In this document: one piece after another, positions 57,501-62,365 of the stretch
Layout: each line of letters begins with the position of its first letter
Position numbering within the stretch: position 1 is the first letter of the stretch
Assembly: GCA_029964075.1 (NCBI GenBank)
Contig: CM057133.1
Span: 13,478,699-13,542,698, forward strand
DNA length: 64,000 nt
Direction of reading: 5' to 3'
Source of the DNA: Patiria pectinifera
Taxonomy: Eukaryota > Echinodermata > Asteroidea > Valvatida > Asterinidae
Position numbers and translations under genes: made by a program
Notes under the pieces: model-generated
Databases searched by the model: none
What the model saw: only the letters and a program-made list of their open reading frames with translations
What the model was told of the DNA's origin: nothing

Positions 57501-59221
57501 GCACTACCGTACGTCCATTATAATTATTATTATAACACATCACCCACAGATTCTGTGTCTCGATTGGCCGAGAGCGAGTCACATGTTACTTTCTAATTTT
57601 GTTATCTTTCTGTGCACGGCCAAAAGTACTATGCGCATAGCAACAAAAGTACTATGCGCATAGCAACCAAAGTACTATTTCCACGGCGCGGTATTTGTGT
57701 GCAAATGCATGCTGGTGTGCGCGTTCCACGTTGTGCGTAGTGCGTATTATTCCAAAGAGAGCGCGCCGCAGACTTGGGTTCAAACATTTCGTGAAGGGGT
57801 AGTTTTTAAGAGAGAAATACATTTTCCACCAATTTTGTATTGAAATTGAAGTTTATTTCAACTGTGTTCAGATTTAAATAATTAAAAATATTAAAATCAA
57901 GCAGAATCTGTGGGTGAAGTGTTATAAAACAAATATTGAATGCTTTATCTCGTGGTGAAGTAAAACTAGCCTCCCTCGGTGATCCATGGAGCATTCTATT
58001 TTCCCTCGGCTTCGCCTCGGGAAAATAGAATGGTCCATGGATCACCTCGGGAGGCTAGTTTTACTACACCACTCGAAGCATTCAATATTTGTATACTATG
58101 AATAACACATTTAACTTGATTTCAATGAATATGTTGGATTTTAAAAGGCATAGGCATAGAGCAACTGATTCTTGTGGTGTGCATCAACGGGTTGTACGGA
58201 AGCAGGTAACCTATTGAGGTACAATAAAAAGTGTCATTGGTTTCCTAAGCAGAGGTGGATTTTGGAAGTTTTAAGAAGACTCCGGTTTGTGGCAAAATTT
58301 GCTAATGGAATCAGGGATTAAGGTGTCATAATCATGACTTACTCAGAGTGGAGGGAGACCCCTCGGTTGCCGGCACCTCCCCGTTAACGTCCCCGTTCTC
58401 CTGCGTCTTCTGCATGACGGACGTCAAGTTGGCGCAGATGGCCTTCAACTCCACGAACGTCAGCGGCTGGACGGCCCACTTTGCGTTGCCCTGGAACTCC
58501 AAGACCAGCTGGCTGATGCCGTGCCGGTAGGCCCCGATGTGCCAGTTCTGGAGCAAGGCGGTGCGGTGGCAGCGCAGGACTGACTTGGAGGAAGGGTGGA
58601 GCAGGGAGATGTCTTTGGGTCCTATGCACAGGATGCGAGGAGCCTGGGAGAGGAAGGAAGGAAAGAAAGGGTTACCCTTCGAGTTCAGAGAAGGAAAGCT
58701 TGATGACTTTCAAACTGACAAATGCTATGGACCCCGTACACAAGTAGACCTTGACAGTGACAAATGGAGTAACAGTCACTTGCCCAGCATGCCTGCCAAG
58801 GCGGTAGAGGAAGTGCAGATGGAGATAGTTGTGGTACTCTCCCTACAGGCCTATGTGTTTCTCCTGCCAATTCTATTATGTGGTGGCCCACCTTGCAACG
58901 TTTAGAATCTACCACTGGGTTTTTCACTGCAAATACCACCTCACAAAAGAAAATTACAATGAAAAGTAATAAATACAAAAAGTCATTGTATTTTGTGTAA
59001 AGTGTGGACATTTTCTCGTCATTTGGAACATGTTTCTGTAGCAAAGTCACCAAGTTTAAAAAATACATCAGATATTCCGATACAATTTCATCCAGCATTA
59101 TTTTAGAGACAAAAATGTACGTGTATCTGTATCTTCCAAGCATGCATTCATGTAAGCAAGCTAAAATGCTCACGTGAGCGGGCAGTTTCAGGTCCGCCGT
59201 CCATTTGGGTACCATCTCACC
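18365..59221 (-). CDS. PLCE1: Phospholipase C-epsilon (PLCE1 orthologue), whole gene model, 32 coding exons
   Basis: The family hydrolyses PIP2 to IP3 and diacylglycerol at membranes and acts as a Rap guanine nucleotide exchange factor. Seen here: 32 exons with splice sites on both sides, all phases compatible, total 5,928 nt (1,975 residues plus stop). Residue map: PH/FERM-like segment 1-100, CDC25 RasGEF about 135-320, PH-like 385-620, EF hands about 745-978, PLC X 979-1141, acidic linker 1142-1240, PLC Y about 1270-1481, C2 1482-1635, RA1 1636-1746, RA2 1747-1863, basic tail 1864-1975. Catalytic [11 protein letters not shown] and YHGHTLT, plus the Ca2+-ligand motifs [10 protein letters not shown] and SIENHC, are intact. 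Only PLC-epsilon combines CDC25, PLC X/Y, C2 and two RA domains, so the family call is secure. Human PLCE1 is 2,302 residues, so upstream exons may lie outside, or this may be a short-N-terminus form starting at the ATG at 59215. Least certain: the two 5'-most exons and the junction between the 31.0 and 30.0 kb exons. Confidence 0.95.
18794..19312 (+). mobile_element. TTAA-flanked MITE, copy 1
   Basis: About 519 bp from TTAA to TTAA. Terminal inverted repeats read TTAAAGctacagtccatcat and its complement at the other end. Non-coding, with a GC-rich middle (cgcgcgcgtgtgcg). It lies in the last PLCE1 intron. The TTAA target suggests mobilisation by a piggyBac-like transposase. Confidence 0.85.
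19621..19780 (-). CDS. PLCE1: PLCE1 exon, basic C-terminal tail I
   Basis: 160 nt, phase 0 in, phase 1 out. It encodes [20 protein letters not shown] and a Lys/Arg-rich stretch ([20 protein letters not shown]), similar in charge to the human tail after RA2. An alternative acceptor at 19766 (gtgtctcag) gives the same frame, five residues shorter. Donor A|GTAAGC. Confidence 0.88.
20425..20628 (-). CDS. PLCE1: PLCE1 exon, RA2 domain second half
   Basis: 204 nt, phase 0 both sides. It encodes [20 protein letters not shown], then [12 protein letters not shown] and [14 protein letters not shown] (human SDYVLLEEV..., SQRVLLDQECVF, WKGAGKFILK). The lysine pair that binds Ras in mammals (KAK) reads KAH here. 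Acceptor caatttcag, donor GAG|GTACCG. Confidence 0.96.
20699..20935 (+). repeat. 10-bp satellite, about 23 units
   Basis: Units acaagtcatc / ataagtaatc / acaagtaatc, unbroken over about 235 bp, 70 bp upstream (in gene sense) of the RA2 exon at 20425-20628. No spacers, so not a CRISPR array. Confidence 0.95.
21040..22030 (+). repeat. Local duplication flanking the RA2 exon
   Basis: About 150 bp at 21045-21200 (ccaaaagggagaatgtagat ... gggaaaagagcgccccctag) is repeated at 21775-21945. A second block (gaggaaaatggcagagcaaaattgaa) at 21690-21780 recurs at 21945-22027. Exon 21254-21400 lies between the arms and is itself single-copy. Confidence 0.75.
21254..21400 (-). CDS. PLCE1: PLCE1 exon, RA2 domain first half
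   Basis: 147 nt, phase 0 both sides. It encodes [20 protein letters not shown] and [11 protein letters not shown] (human [31 protein letters not shown]). RA2 is the GTP-bound Ras/Rap binding domain. Acceptor gtgactacag, donor CAG|GTAATA. Confidence 0.96.
22570..22725. mobile_element. Foldback element
   Basis: Near-perfect inverted repeat of about 65 bp arms: ggatacaagaatatatta ... cactcg... against ...cgtgcagtatattcttgtatcc, bounded by tattggatggct and agccatccaata. No coding. Confidence 0.82.
23940..24215. mobile_element. Long foldback built from two facing tRNA-like modules
   Basis: A roughly 270-bp inverted repeat. The outer arms share ttttgcccttcaccgac and gtgtttgtgaga. The inner arms hold gggactcgaacccacgacct facing ggttggtttgagtcctaccc-type sequence; each has the TCGAACCC / GGTTTGAGTCC look of a tRNA T-arm and B box. 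The centre is around 24075. Confidence 0.8.
25501..25707 (-). CDS. PLCE1: PLCE1 exon, RA1 domain second half
   Basis: 207 nt, phase 0 both sides. It encodes [20 protein letters not shown] and ends RFILKQITE, the closing strand of RA1 (human GRIVLKTQQE). Acceptor tattgtgaag, donor GAG|GTTAGT. Confidence 0.95.
25925..26197 (-). mobile_element. tRNA-derived SINE, minus orientation
   Basis: On the minus strand it reads a tRNA-like head with B box ggttcgaatcc, then ttgggcaagccacttcacct and gcctctctccacccaggag. It has the same body as the copy at 45629. It lies between the two RA1 exons of PLCE1. Confidence 0.8.
26272..26397 (-). CDS. PLCE1: PLCE1 exon, RA1 domain first half
   Basis: 126 nt, phase 0 both sides. 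Encodes [20 protein letters not shown] and then [11 protein letters not shown], the beta-beta-alpha start of a Ras-association ubiquitin-like fold. It is less conserved than RA2. Acceptor aattcctgtcaag, donor CAG|GTAAAA. Confidence 0.92.
26905..27107 (-). CDS. PLCE1: PLCE1 exon, end of C2 and linker to RA1
   Basis: 203 nt, phase 1 in, phase 0 out. It encodes [20 protein letters not shown] (human [20 protein letters not shown]), then a charged helix and MEFIE. Acceptor cacgtttctag, donor GAG|GTGAGA. Confidence 0.96.
27165..27560 (+). repeat. Dispersed intronic repeat family (best copy)
   Basis: Contains ggttgctgggaagtcaagag, gtggttgcagcaaagcaac and cctgactggaaaaatggaga. Same-orientation relatives occur at 20045-20400, 28425-28550 (short) and 31795-32190, and a fragment at 48845-48940. 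Non-coding; no terminal repeats seen. Probably an old transposon. Confidence 0.75.
28102..28360 (-). CDS. PLCE1: PLCE1 exon, C2 domain
   Basis: 259 nt, phase 0 in, phase 1 out. It begins [15 protein letters not shown] and contains [20 protein letters not shown] and [14 protein letters not shown], the standard PLC C2 strands (human NPMWNEQFLFRV...). C2 packs against the barrel and helps position it at the membrane. Acceptor ctctccccag, donor G|GTCAGT. Confidence 0.96.
28810..28957 (-). mobile_element. tRNA-derived SINE, truncated, minus orientation
   Basis: Shares head and mid-body with the SINE at 25925-26197 (cactcccccgc end, ctttctctacccaggagtg inside) but lacks the distal tail. In the PLCE1 C2-Y intron. 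Confidence 0.75.
28994..29157 (-). CDS. PLCE1: PLCE1 exon, end of PLC Y domain
   Basis: 164 nt, phase 1 in, phase 0 out. It encodes [20 protein letters not shown] (human AMFEANGGCGYVLKPPVLW), closing the TIM barrel. Acceptor ttttcctcctcag, donor TCT|GTAAGT. Confidence 0.96.
29964..30110 (-). CDS. PLCE1: PLCE1 exon, PLC Y domain core
   Basis: 147 nt under the GC-AG model, phase 1 in, phase 1 out. It encodes [20 protein letters not shown] and [15 protein letters not shown], the substrate-binding Y-box (RxYPxxxRxDSSNxNP) of PLC. Donor G|GTGAGT is strong. The acceptor tgtatcaaag is acceptable; another at 30129 (acgtctag) would fit a phase-2 upstream donor. Confidence 0.93.
30327..30490 (+). repeat. 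Tandem duplication, about 90 bp unit
   Basis: cctaattaatctcc...tatgtagcatagtttcc...ctcatcgtctca occurs twice. It is followed by a (GTCT)n run at 30530-30550. Confidence 0.8.
30640..30800 (+). mobile_element. LINE-like 3' tail
   Basis: A truncated stretch ending in ggaaataaatgttactgaat followed by tgaaaataaaataaaa, the form of non-LTR retrotransposon 3' ends. A related tail lies at 32440-32580 (gatagaaataaatgttgagt then aattgaattgaat). Confidence 0.55.
31023..31151 (-). CDS. PLCE1: PLCE1 exon, PLC Y domain, possible GC donor
   Basis: Acceptor is a C-tract ending in cag at 31152. It encodes [20 protein letters not shown] (human TPKCYHISSVNENAAKR). The frame runs into a stop a few codons on, so the exon must end before it. 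A GC-AG donor (TTCC|GCAAGT, exon end 31023) gives phase 1 and joins the next exon with an almost human-length helix. The alternative AA|GTTCCC (exon end 31019) gives phase 2, which would need a different acceptor for the next exon. Confidence 0.88.
31342..31479 (-). CDS. PLCE1: PLCE1 exon, Y-domain insertion
   Basis: 138 nt, phase 1 in, phase 1 out. It encodes a basic then Ser-rich loop ([20 protein letters not shown]). It sits in the Y domain where human PLCE1 also carries an extended Ser/Lys-rich insertion after KFPG. Acceptor cttctactcaaag, donor G|GTGAGT. Confidence 0.92.
32681..32832 (-). CDS. PLCE1: PLCE1 exon, start of PLC Y domain
   Basis: 152 nt, phase 2 in, phase 1 out. A Lys-rich turn (KHKKKKEG) precedes [15 protein letters not shown], the Y-domain first strand and helix (human LSDLVIYCQAVKFPG). 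Acceptor gtttctcaacag, donor G|GTGGGT. Confidence 0.96.
33214..33367 (-). CDS. PLCE1: PLCE1 exon, X-Y linker continued
   Basis: 154 nt, phase 1 in, phase 2 out. Ser/Asp/Asn-rich and probably disordered ([18 protein letters not shown] then [10 protein letters not shown]). Acceptor aattttgcag, donor AA|GTAAGT. Confidence 0.9.
34057..34192 (-). CDS. PLCE1: PLCE1 exon, acidic X-Y linker
   Basis: 136 nt, phase 0 in, phase 1 out. It contains the acidic run [18 protein letters not shown], at the place of the human EEEEDEEDEYDYDY linker. In PLC enzymes an acidic X-Y linker lies over the active site and holds the enzyme in check until it is recruited to the membrane. Acceptor gaacttgtag, donor G|GTCAGT. 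Confidence 0.93.
34285..34575 (+). repeat. Dispersed repeat, second family
   Basis: Shared with 16355-16620 (ttggattaaagatcgtactg, gatttccaatgatcagtcaa, tatccactgagctgaaactt). A partial copy is at 50580-50650. Confidence 0.75.
34830..34988 (-). CDS. PLCE1: PLCE1 exon, end of PLC X domain
   Basis: 159 nt, phase 0 both sides. It encodes [20 protein letters not shown] and [17 protein letters not shown] (human LPSPDQLRKKVLLKNKK). KILVKNKK is the conserved substrate-site lysine strand closing the X half-barrel. Acceptor ccctccacag, donor AGG|GTACGC. Confidence 0.97.
35818..35934 (-). CDS. PLCE1: PLCE1 exon, PLC X domain, SIENHC motif
   Basis: 117 nt, phase 0 both sides. It encodes [11 protein letters not shown] and [19 protein letters not shown]; the Glu of SIENHC is a Ca2+ ligand in the family. 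Acceptor ggtattttag, donor TTG|GTAAGT. Confidence 0.97.
36554..36661 (-). CDS. PLCE1: PLCE1 exon, PLC X domain, second catalytic His
   Basis: 108 nt, phase 0 both sides. It encodes [19 protein letters not shown] and then HTLTSKI. Glu and Asp of ELDCWDG are Ca2+ ligands and the second His of YHGHTLT is the general-acid catalytic His; all are present. Acceptor cctcttgcag, donor AAG|GTGAGA. Confidence 0.97.
37631..37735 (-). CDS. PLCE1: PLCE1 exon, PLC X domain, first catalytic His
   Basis: 105 nt, phase 0 both sides. It encodes [20 protein letters not shown]. The His in SSHNTYL is the first catalytic His of PLC enzymes and the adjacent Asn is a Ca2+ ligand; both are present. Acceptor tttattgacag, donor CAG|GTACAT. 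Confidence 0.97.
37919..38041 (-). CDS. PLCE1: PLCE1 exon, last EF hand
   Basis: 123 nt, phase 0 both sides. It contains [18 protein letters not shown] (human [17 protein letters not shown]). It leads directly into the PLC X domain. The canonical EF Ca2+ loop residues are not obvious, as is usual in PLC family EF hands. Acceptor ccaacccag, donor GAG|GTACAG. Confidence 0.96.
38042..40505. other. PLCE1 intron without recognisable content
   Basis: About 2.5 kb between two EF-hand exons. Only A/T-rich and short G-run sequence, plus a block near 40430 (ctcttttagcaacagggccc ... actacacaatcgc) that recurs inverted near 62930. Nothing coding on either strand. Confidence 0.55.
40506..40717 (-). CDS. 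PLCE1: PLCE1 exon, EF-hand region
   Basis: 212 nt, phase 1 in, phase 0 out. It contains [20 protein letters not shown] (human ...ISDAIAAASIVTNGTGIE...) and ends in an acidic helix, [10 protein letters not shown]. Acceptor gcacccgcag, donor CAG|GTTGGT. Confidence 0.95.
41137..41286 (-). CDS. PLCE1: PLCE1 exon, start of EF-hand region
   Basis: 150 nt, phase 1 in, phase 1 out. It encodes [20 protein letters not shown], nearly identical to human PLCE1 ([20 protein letters not shown]). Acceptor cgcgtgcag, donor A|GTATGT. Confidence 0.96.
42084..42296 (-). CDS. PLCE1: PLCE1 exon, Ser/Thr-rich linker III
   Basis: 213 nt, phase 1 in, phase 1 out. Encodes [19 protein letters not shown] and later [10 protein letters not shown], joining to [10 protein letters not shown] in the next exon exactly as in human PLCE1. 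Acceptor is a C-tract ending in cag, donor G|GTAAGC. The poly-G run seen on the plus strand at 42300-42311 is the polypyrimidine tract. Confidence 0.92.
42633..42668 (-). mobile_element. tRNA 5'-half fragment
   Basis: The minus strand reads GGCTGGATAGCTCAGTTGG then TAGAGC, a good tRNA acceptor-strand plus D-arm (A box). No anticodon or T arm follows, so it is not a functional tRNA; a SINE relic is more likely. Confidence 0.55.
43207..43432 (-). CDS. PLCE1: PLCE1 exon, basic/serine-rich linker II
   Basis: 226 nt, phase 0 in, phase 1 out. Predicted disordered: a Lys/Arg cluster ([17 protein letters not shown]) followed by an acidic Ser-rich tract ([16 protein letters not shown]). The position corresponds to the variable linker ahead of the EF hands in mammals. 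Acceptor atgcgctcag, donor G|GTAAAA. Confidence 0.88.
43873..44025 (-). CDS. PLCE1: PLCE1 exon, basic linker I
   Basis: 153 nt, phase 0 both sides. It begins [11 protein letters not shown], matching the human FGGRRW... position just after the PH-like domain, and ends with a Lys/Thr-rich stretch ([17 protein letters not shown]) analogous to the human poly-Lys segment. Acceptor attccacag, donor AAG|GTAAGA. Confidence 0.92.
44185..44360 (-). mobile_element. tRNA-derived SINE, variant head, minus orientation
   Basis: Minus strand: gagcactgtggtccaatgg head, B box gggttcgaaccctg, then gggcaagacactttactaca and gcctctctccacccatgag. A diverged relative of the 45629 family. Confidence 0.75.
44722..45427 (-). 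CDS. PLCE1: PLCE1 large exon, PH-like domain
   Basis: 706 nt, the largest exon, phase 2 in, phase 0 out. It starts [17 protein letters not shown]. It contains blocks shared with human PLCE1: LHFVAPKKT (human LHFVAPKHT), [11 protein letters not shown] and a [20 protein letters not shown] end. This region is the PH-like module between CDC25 and the EF hands. Donor AAA|GTGAGC. Confidence 0.95.
45629..45926 (+). mobile_element. tRNA-derived SINE, near full length
   Basis: Head gtggtcttgtggttagggtt, B box gggttcgaatccag, body ccttgggcaagccacttcac and a tail with tagcatcccgtccgggg, tttcatgctactgaaa and gggccacattggct. It is embedded in an ACGAGT-type repeat patch. About 300 bp. Confidence 0.82.
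45997..46154 (-). CDS. PLCE1: PLCE1 exon, linker between RasGEF and PH-like domain
   Basis: 158 nt, phase 0 in, phase 2 out. Acceptor ggttatctag, donor AG|GTAATA. It encodes a charged peptide starting [17 protein letters not shown] with a basic helix-like middle. The corresponding human stretch is long and poorly conserved, so the call rests on splice sites, phase and position. Confidence 0.85.
47623..47857 (-). CDS. PLCE1: PLCE1 exon, CDC25/RasGEF C-terminal part
   Basis: 235 nt, phase 2 in, phase 0 out. The acceptor gattgctccag restores Arg across the junction ([12 protein letters not shown]). It contains the conserved [18 protein letters not shown] block ending the catalytic CDC25 fold, then a polar linker. 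Donor AAA|GTAAGA. It is about five residues shorter than human around the helix after GLR. Confidence 0.95.
48700..48830 (+). mobile_element. Fragment of the TTAA MITE family
   Basis: Matches only the 3' part of the full copies (aatgacagcatgccagaag ... ggatagctgcaaatgg) with extra differences, so an older, truncated copy. Confidence 0.7.
49160..49694 (+). mobile_element. TTAA-flanked MITE, copy 2
   Basis: About 535 bp, same orientation and ends as the copy at 18794 (TTAAAGgtatagtccatcat ... gatggactatagcTTTAA). It sits in a PLCE1 RasGEF-region intron. Confidence 0.87.
50162..50304 (-). CDS. PLCE1: PLCE1 exon, CDC25/RasGEF core
   Basis: 143 nt, phase 0 in, phase 2 out. It encodes [10 protein letters not shown] and then [20 protein letters not shown]. 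The latter is the RasGEF helix pair (NFNxxMxIxxGL) that contacts the switch regions of the Ras-family substrate, closely matching human PLCE1. Acceptor ctgttaccaag, donor AG|GTATAT. Confidence 0.95.
50799..50915 (+). repeat. Tandem duplication, about 58 bp unit
   Basis: acttcagctgaaaaattgtg ... cttttttgctggaatgtg present twice with few changes. Confidence 0.85.
51186..51735 (+). mobile_element. TTAA-flanked MITE, copy 3
   Basis: About 550 bp, same orientation. Ends TTAAAGgtatagtccatcat and gatggactctggcTTTAA. It stops 45 bp short of the RasGEF exon at 51780. Confidence 0.87.
51780..52045 (-). CDS. PLCE1: PLCE1 exon, CDC25/RasGEF domain start
   Basis: 266 nt, phase 1 in, phase 0 out. Acceptor cccccacag, donor GAG|GTATGA. 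It contains [20 protein letters not shown], which lines up with the first helices of the PLC-epsilon CDC25 domain (human ...IQFPEEVASIL...). It ends in RDLLLRFRE, leading into the next exon. A TTAA-flanked MITE ends only 45 bp downstream of the donor. Confidence 0.93.
53557..53593. promoter_or_regulatory. Cluster of CRE-like TGACGTCA sites
   Basis: cgtcatgatgacgtcatcac followed by gtcatgtgacgtc: one full palindromic CRE and several half sites in under 40 bp, inside the large 5' intron of PLCE1. It may be an enhancer or simple-repeat drift. Confidence 0.35.
53943..54089 (-). CDS. Candidate optional exon in the 52-58 kb intron
   Basis: A GC- and CpG-rich island in AT-rich intron. With acceptor ...acaccag and donor CAG|GTTTTG it is 147 nt, phase 1 in and phase 1 out, so it could be included or skipped without breaking the frame. 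The peptide contains [18 protein letters not shown]. The open frame extends upstream to about 54162 and a second frame is also open across the island. Splice sites are weak. It may instead be a transposon or regulatory fragment. I see no family match. Confidence 0.22.
54936..55311 (+). mobile_element. TIR MITE with AACCCGGG-rich interior
   Basis: About 376 bp with inverted ends tatagcccttttcacactag and ctagtgtgaaaatggctata. The interior is packed with short inverted GGGTTGA / TCAACCC motifs. No coding capacity. In a PLCE1 intron. Confidence 0.82.
55389..55419 (+). repeat. Poly-G run, about 30 bp
   Basis: Uninterrupted G run between atgaag and aggcg. Could form a G-quadruplex and is error-prone in sequencing. 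Confidence 0.9.
57929..58093. mobile_element. Foldback element with outer inverted repeat
   Basis: Arms of about 75 bp (aatattgaatgc ... ctagcctccctcggtgatcc / ggatcacctcgggaggctag ... gcattcaatatt). A further inverted pair outside, ataacacatcacccacagat at about 57532 and cagaatctgtgggtgaagtg at 57902, suggests a larger composite element 57530-58093 with the short tandem agtactatgcgcatagcaac inside. Confidence 0.8.
58343..58643 (-). CDS. PLCE1: PLCE1 exon, PH/FERM-C-lobe-like segment before the RasGEF
   Basis: 301 nt between a strong acceptor (ttcctctcccag) and a perfect donor (GTAAGT). Frame is phase 0 in, phase 1 out, and it joins the RasGEF exon at 52045 in frame. The peptide begins [17 protein letters not shown], has alternating hydrophobic strands, and ends with a helix-like stretch ([16 protein letters not shown]). 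This is the pattern of a FERM F3 / PH-fold lobe; it is followed by an acidic, polar tail. If the donor were not used, the frame would stop at 58332-58334, so it could instead be the last exon of an upstream gene. Confidence 0.7.
59174..59221 (-). CDS. PLCE1: PLCE1 5'-most exon seen (possible start exon)
   Basis: Forty-eight nt, 16 codons, reading [16 protein letters not shown]. It ends at a good donor (GTGAGC) in phase 0, matching the phase-0 start of the next exon at 58643. Its 5' edge is either an acceptor (ggggag, with a T/C-rich tract upstream) or 5'UTR, with the in-frame ATG at 59215-59213 as the start. Known human PLCE1 N-terminal sequence does not resemble it, so its membership in this gene rests on phase and position only. 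Confidence 0.5.
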
Positions 59222-62200
59222 CTCCCCAAAACCCAGGGGGAAAAAAACCTCTCTCGCACAATTCGTGGAAGAATGAAAAGAAAATGTGTCAACCTTTGAG
59301 TTTATAGTGAAGGAAAGACTTCACAAAGTAACAAATTGACTAACAAGAACTTTGCAAAAAATAGTGTAGAACAGAGCAAAAAAAATACCCTCACCATAAT
59401 ACAGTTCTCTTCAGAGGATCAGGAGGTTCTAGGGTAGATACATATGTTGTTCAAAATGGGAGTTAAAGGAAATTGACCTATTTTATTTCAGACCCCCTTC
59501 CCCCAAAGCCATAACCAACCCCACTCACCGAAAACACAAAACCTGTGGTAATAACAACATTTTCAAATGTTTCTGCAATTCTGTGAAAATTTTCTGAAAT
59601 GTTCTGAACTTTTGGACCAACTGCAAATTGTTTTTTTGTATTATTAAACATTCACAAAATGCTTACTATCCACGAAAGGCTCATACACATGCACTGGGTG
59701 CAATCGGTAATTTTATGTTACCACGCACTGAAGATTTTGCCAGTGACCAAGGGAAACTTGATACTGTTTGTGCAAACTTTTTGGCACAGAGGGACATGTA
59801 TCCCGGACTTCACTTGGAGTGATTAATTAATGTATGGCCTTGTCAGCACAGCTGAGCAAATGTATGTACACAAAAACCGGTTAGTTCTTGCAGATAAGAT
59901 TCCCCCTGGACAACTCGTCAATATACCAATATAACTTGGCCCCGAGGGTACTATGTCTATACTACATAGACAGGCAACCTAATTCATTATAAATCATACA
60001 CATTGTACTACACGTCTGTCTATGACATGTACTGGTATCAACTCCAGAAATTCTTTAATTATACTCCAAACTAATAGTACTGTCACTTCAGTTTCAAATA
60101 CCTGTAAATCTACCAATCTACACGATTAAACTAATTCACACTATCCTTGTTAACCACAAACCCTATTTTTTAGCTGCGGGATAGCAACTCAACAAATCAA
60201 CATGTCCCTCCGTTAGTTAGTAGTTTGTTGTCATTGTCTATTACTCCTACATATTTTGATCGCTTTCAACCAAACTTTGTCGGAAGTATAAGTAGCCCAG
60301 CTCCAACATGTCACATGACCAAACTGGGGTCAAAGGTCATCATAAGTTTACTTAGGCTAAAAATTCAAAACACTACTCCTTCCAGAAATTACATGGCACA
60401 ATCACGTGACTCATGCATGAACACAAATTCGCTGGCCTGCAGCTTCCGAAATATTTCCGATCGAGTTGTTTTTCAGAATCTACACTGCACAGCAACCTAT
60501 AAATGGCATATTCTTTACATTTATGCCATTTTTGGTGTAGGTGTGGTCTAACGGTCGAGCATAGGATTCATGATCGTGAGATTGTGAGTTCGAGCCCTGC
60601 CGTTGCAATGCGTGTTGTGCCCTTGAGTAAGGCACTTTACCTCAATTACTCCTCTCAACCCAGGTGTTAAATGGGTACCGGCATTATTCAATGCTGGGAA
60701 GGTAACAGACTCACTGTGGAGGTGTGGTGATCCCCCCACAGCAGCATTTCACGAACTCGAGTCTGGCCCAATCGCTTCGAAATAGAGATGGGCACTCCGT
60801 TCCTATGAACACAGGTTTGTCCCCTTTACCTTTTTTTCATACCACATTAAGGCCTCAGATTTTCATGGAAAGTCTTTAAAAAGCAAACATCAAAACCAGG
60901 AGCTGGATCCTTAAAACCGGAGAAAAAAAATTCCGCAACTTGTGTCCCTGTTCAGGTGAGGCTGGCCTGATTTTTGTCCTCGGGTCGTTCTGCAGATACG
61001 ACAACTGTATGTGCAGTGCGCTCAAATCAAGCAGTAGCCTAAATCCACTTTAATATCCGGAATAAGGTGCACGCGAGGAGAGAAACCCCTGTCAGGCATT
61101 TCCTGAAGTTGTTTTTTTCACTTGTCATTTGTGAGTAATCGCAAACGGGGGCTCTGAAAATTCTCCAAACATTGACACAGTGGCCGATGAATGCAACTCA
61201 ATCTACATGTACAGGCACTGGGTCCTCGTCCTGATCAGATCGCAACACAATACAGCCAGGTTTTTTTCCTGAAACGCCCACCGGGACTCCTTTCACCCGG
61301 CACGGCTGAAATTCGATCCGGGATTTTTTGTCTCGTCTCTTCTACGTTCAAGAATTTGCTTTCAGTGTATTAAATTTGTGCTTGTTTTGGTTTACAAAAG
61401 GACCATTTGTAAGTCCTGTCGAACTTGCATTTTTTTCATGTTGGCAAGTACAAAGCAATTGTCGGTCTGTAGTTGTAATCCCATGTTGTCAAACATGGAG
61501 GAAAGTGTGTTTACTCTTGATCCAACCACAGATGCCGTATCGGGTTATTGAGTTGGCCCGTGGGAAGGCGTGCCTCGAAAATTTATAGTTCATGAGATGT
61601 GGTTCATTCACTTCTGGGTACAACTTCATACACCAGACGAGAATACCTGCCGAGTGACGGAAAATCTTCCAATAAAACCAAAACTTGGATTACCTGCATA
61701 ATTGCAATGATGGGGATGATCATTCTTTTTTATGAAAGACATTCCCTTGTCTGGGAGCCAAAACTTGGTAGAAATGACAATTTCAATCCATCAAATTCAG
61801 CGAATCTCCAACTGCGCATTAAAGTGTTAAGGAGAAGCTCACACAAGTAATGACAAACAGCCCGATACCGAAATACAAATAAACGTTTAGTGGCACATTA
61901 CATTAATGCACAGGATACAGCAGATGGATAAAAATACTTACATGCGGTGTTTCTCTCTATTTCTACAAAACCACTTGCCAACACAATCCACCTCGAGCGA
62001 CTGTGCACATCCGCAAGTGTGCTCTCCAATTTTTTGCCGGATAAGTCAGCCAGCGTCTTAAAATAACCCCTTAATGGCGTGGGGGCATGGGATGTGTATA
62101 ACTTGGTGACAGTGACACATACCCAAATGTAACCCAAGTCATGTGCAGTCGGTCATTGGGGCCGCACAGTCCAAGTCCAAGTGACTGATTGGCAGGACAT

Positions 62201-62365
62201 GGAGTTCGATCCGGTCTTCCGTTTTGGTAAATTGCTCGTGCCAGTGCGTAAGTGAGTAACTCAGCAAAGTATCTGCATTATGTTAAGAAAAAGAAGGCGG
62301 ACCAAAAGAAAAGGAAAAACTGCATGTGGGTCAGGGGTTGGTTGAAGTCCTCACAGGACTGAGTT
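59222..62365. other. Upstream of the PLCE1 model
   Basis: Apart from the SINE at 60532-60790, AT-rich sequence with no splice-bounded open frame that I could recognise. Further 5' exons or the promoter of PLCE1 may lie here or beyond the window. Confidence 0.4.
60532..60790 (+). mobile_element. tRNA-derived SINE, variant
   Basis: Head gtgtggtctaacggtcgagc, B box gagttcgagccctg, body cccttgagtaaggcacttta and caacccaggtgttaaatggg. Same superfamily as the other SINEs, different head. Confidence 0.72.

Larger units (their letters stand above)
52046..58342. other. Largest PLCE1 intron (6.3 kb)
   Basis: Holds the CRE cluster, the GC-rich candidate exon at 54 kb, the TIR MITE, the poly-G run and the composite foldback at 57.5-58.1 kb. 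The rest is AT-rich with no supported gene. Confidence 0.5.
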
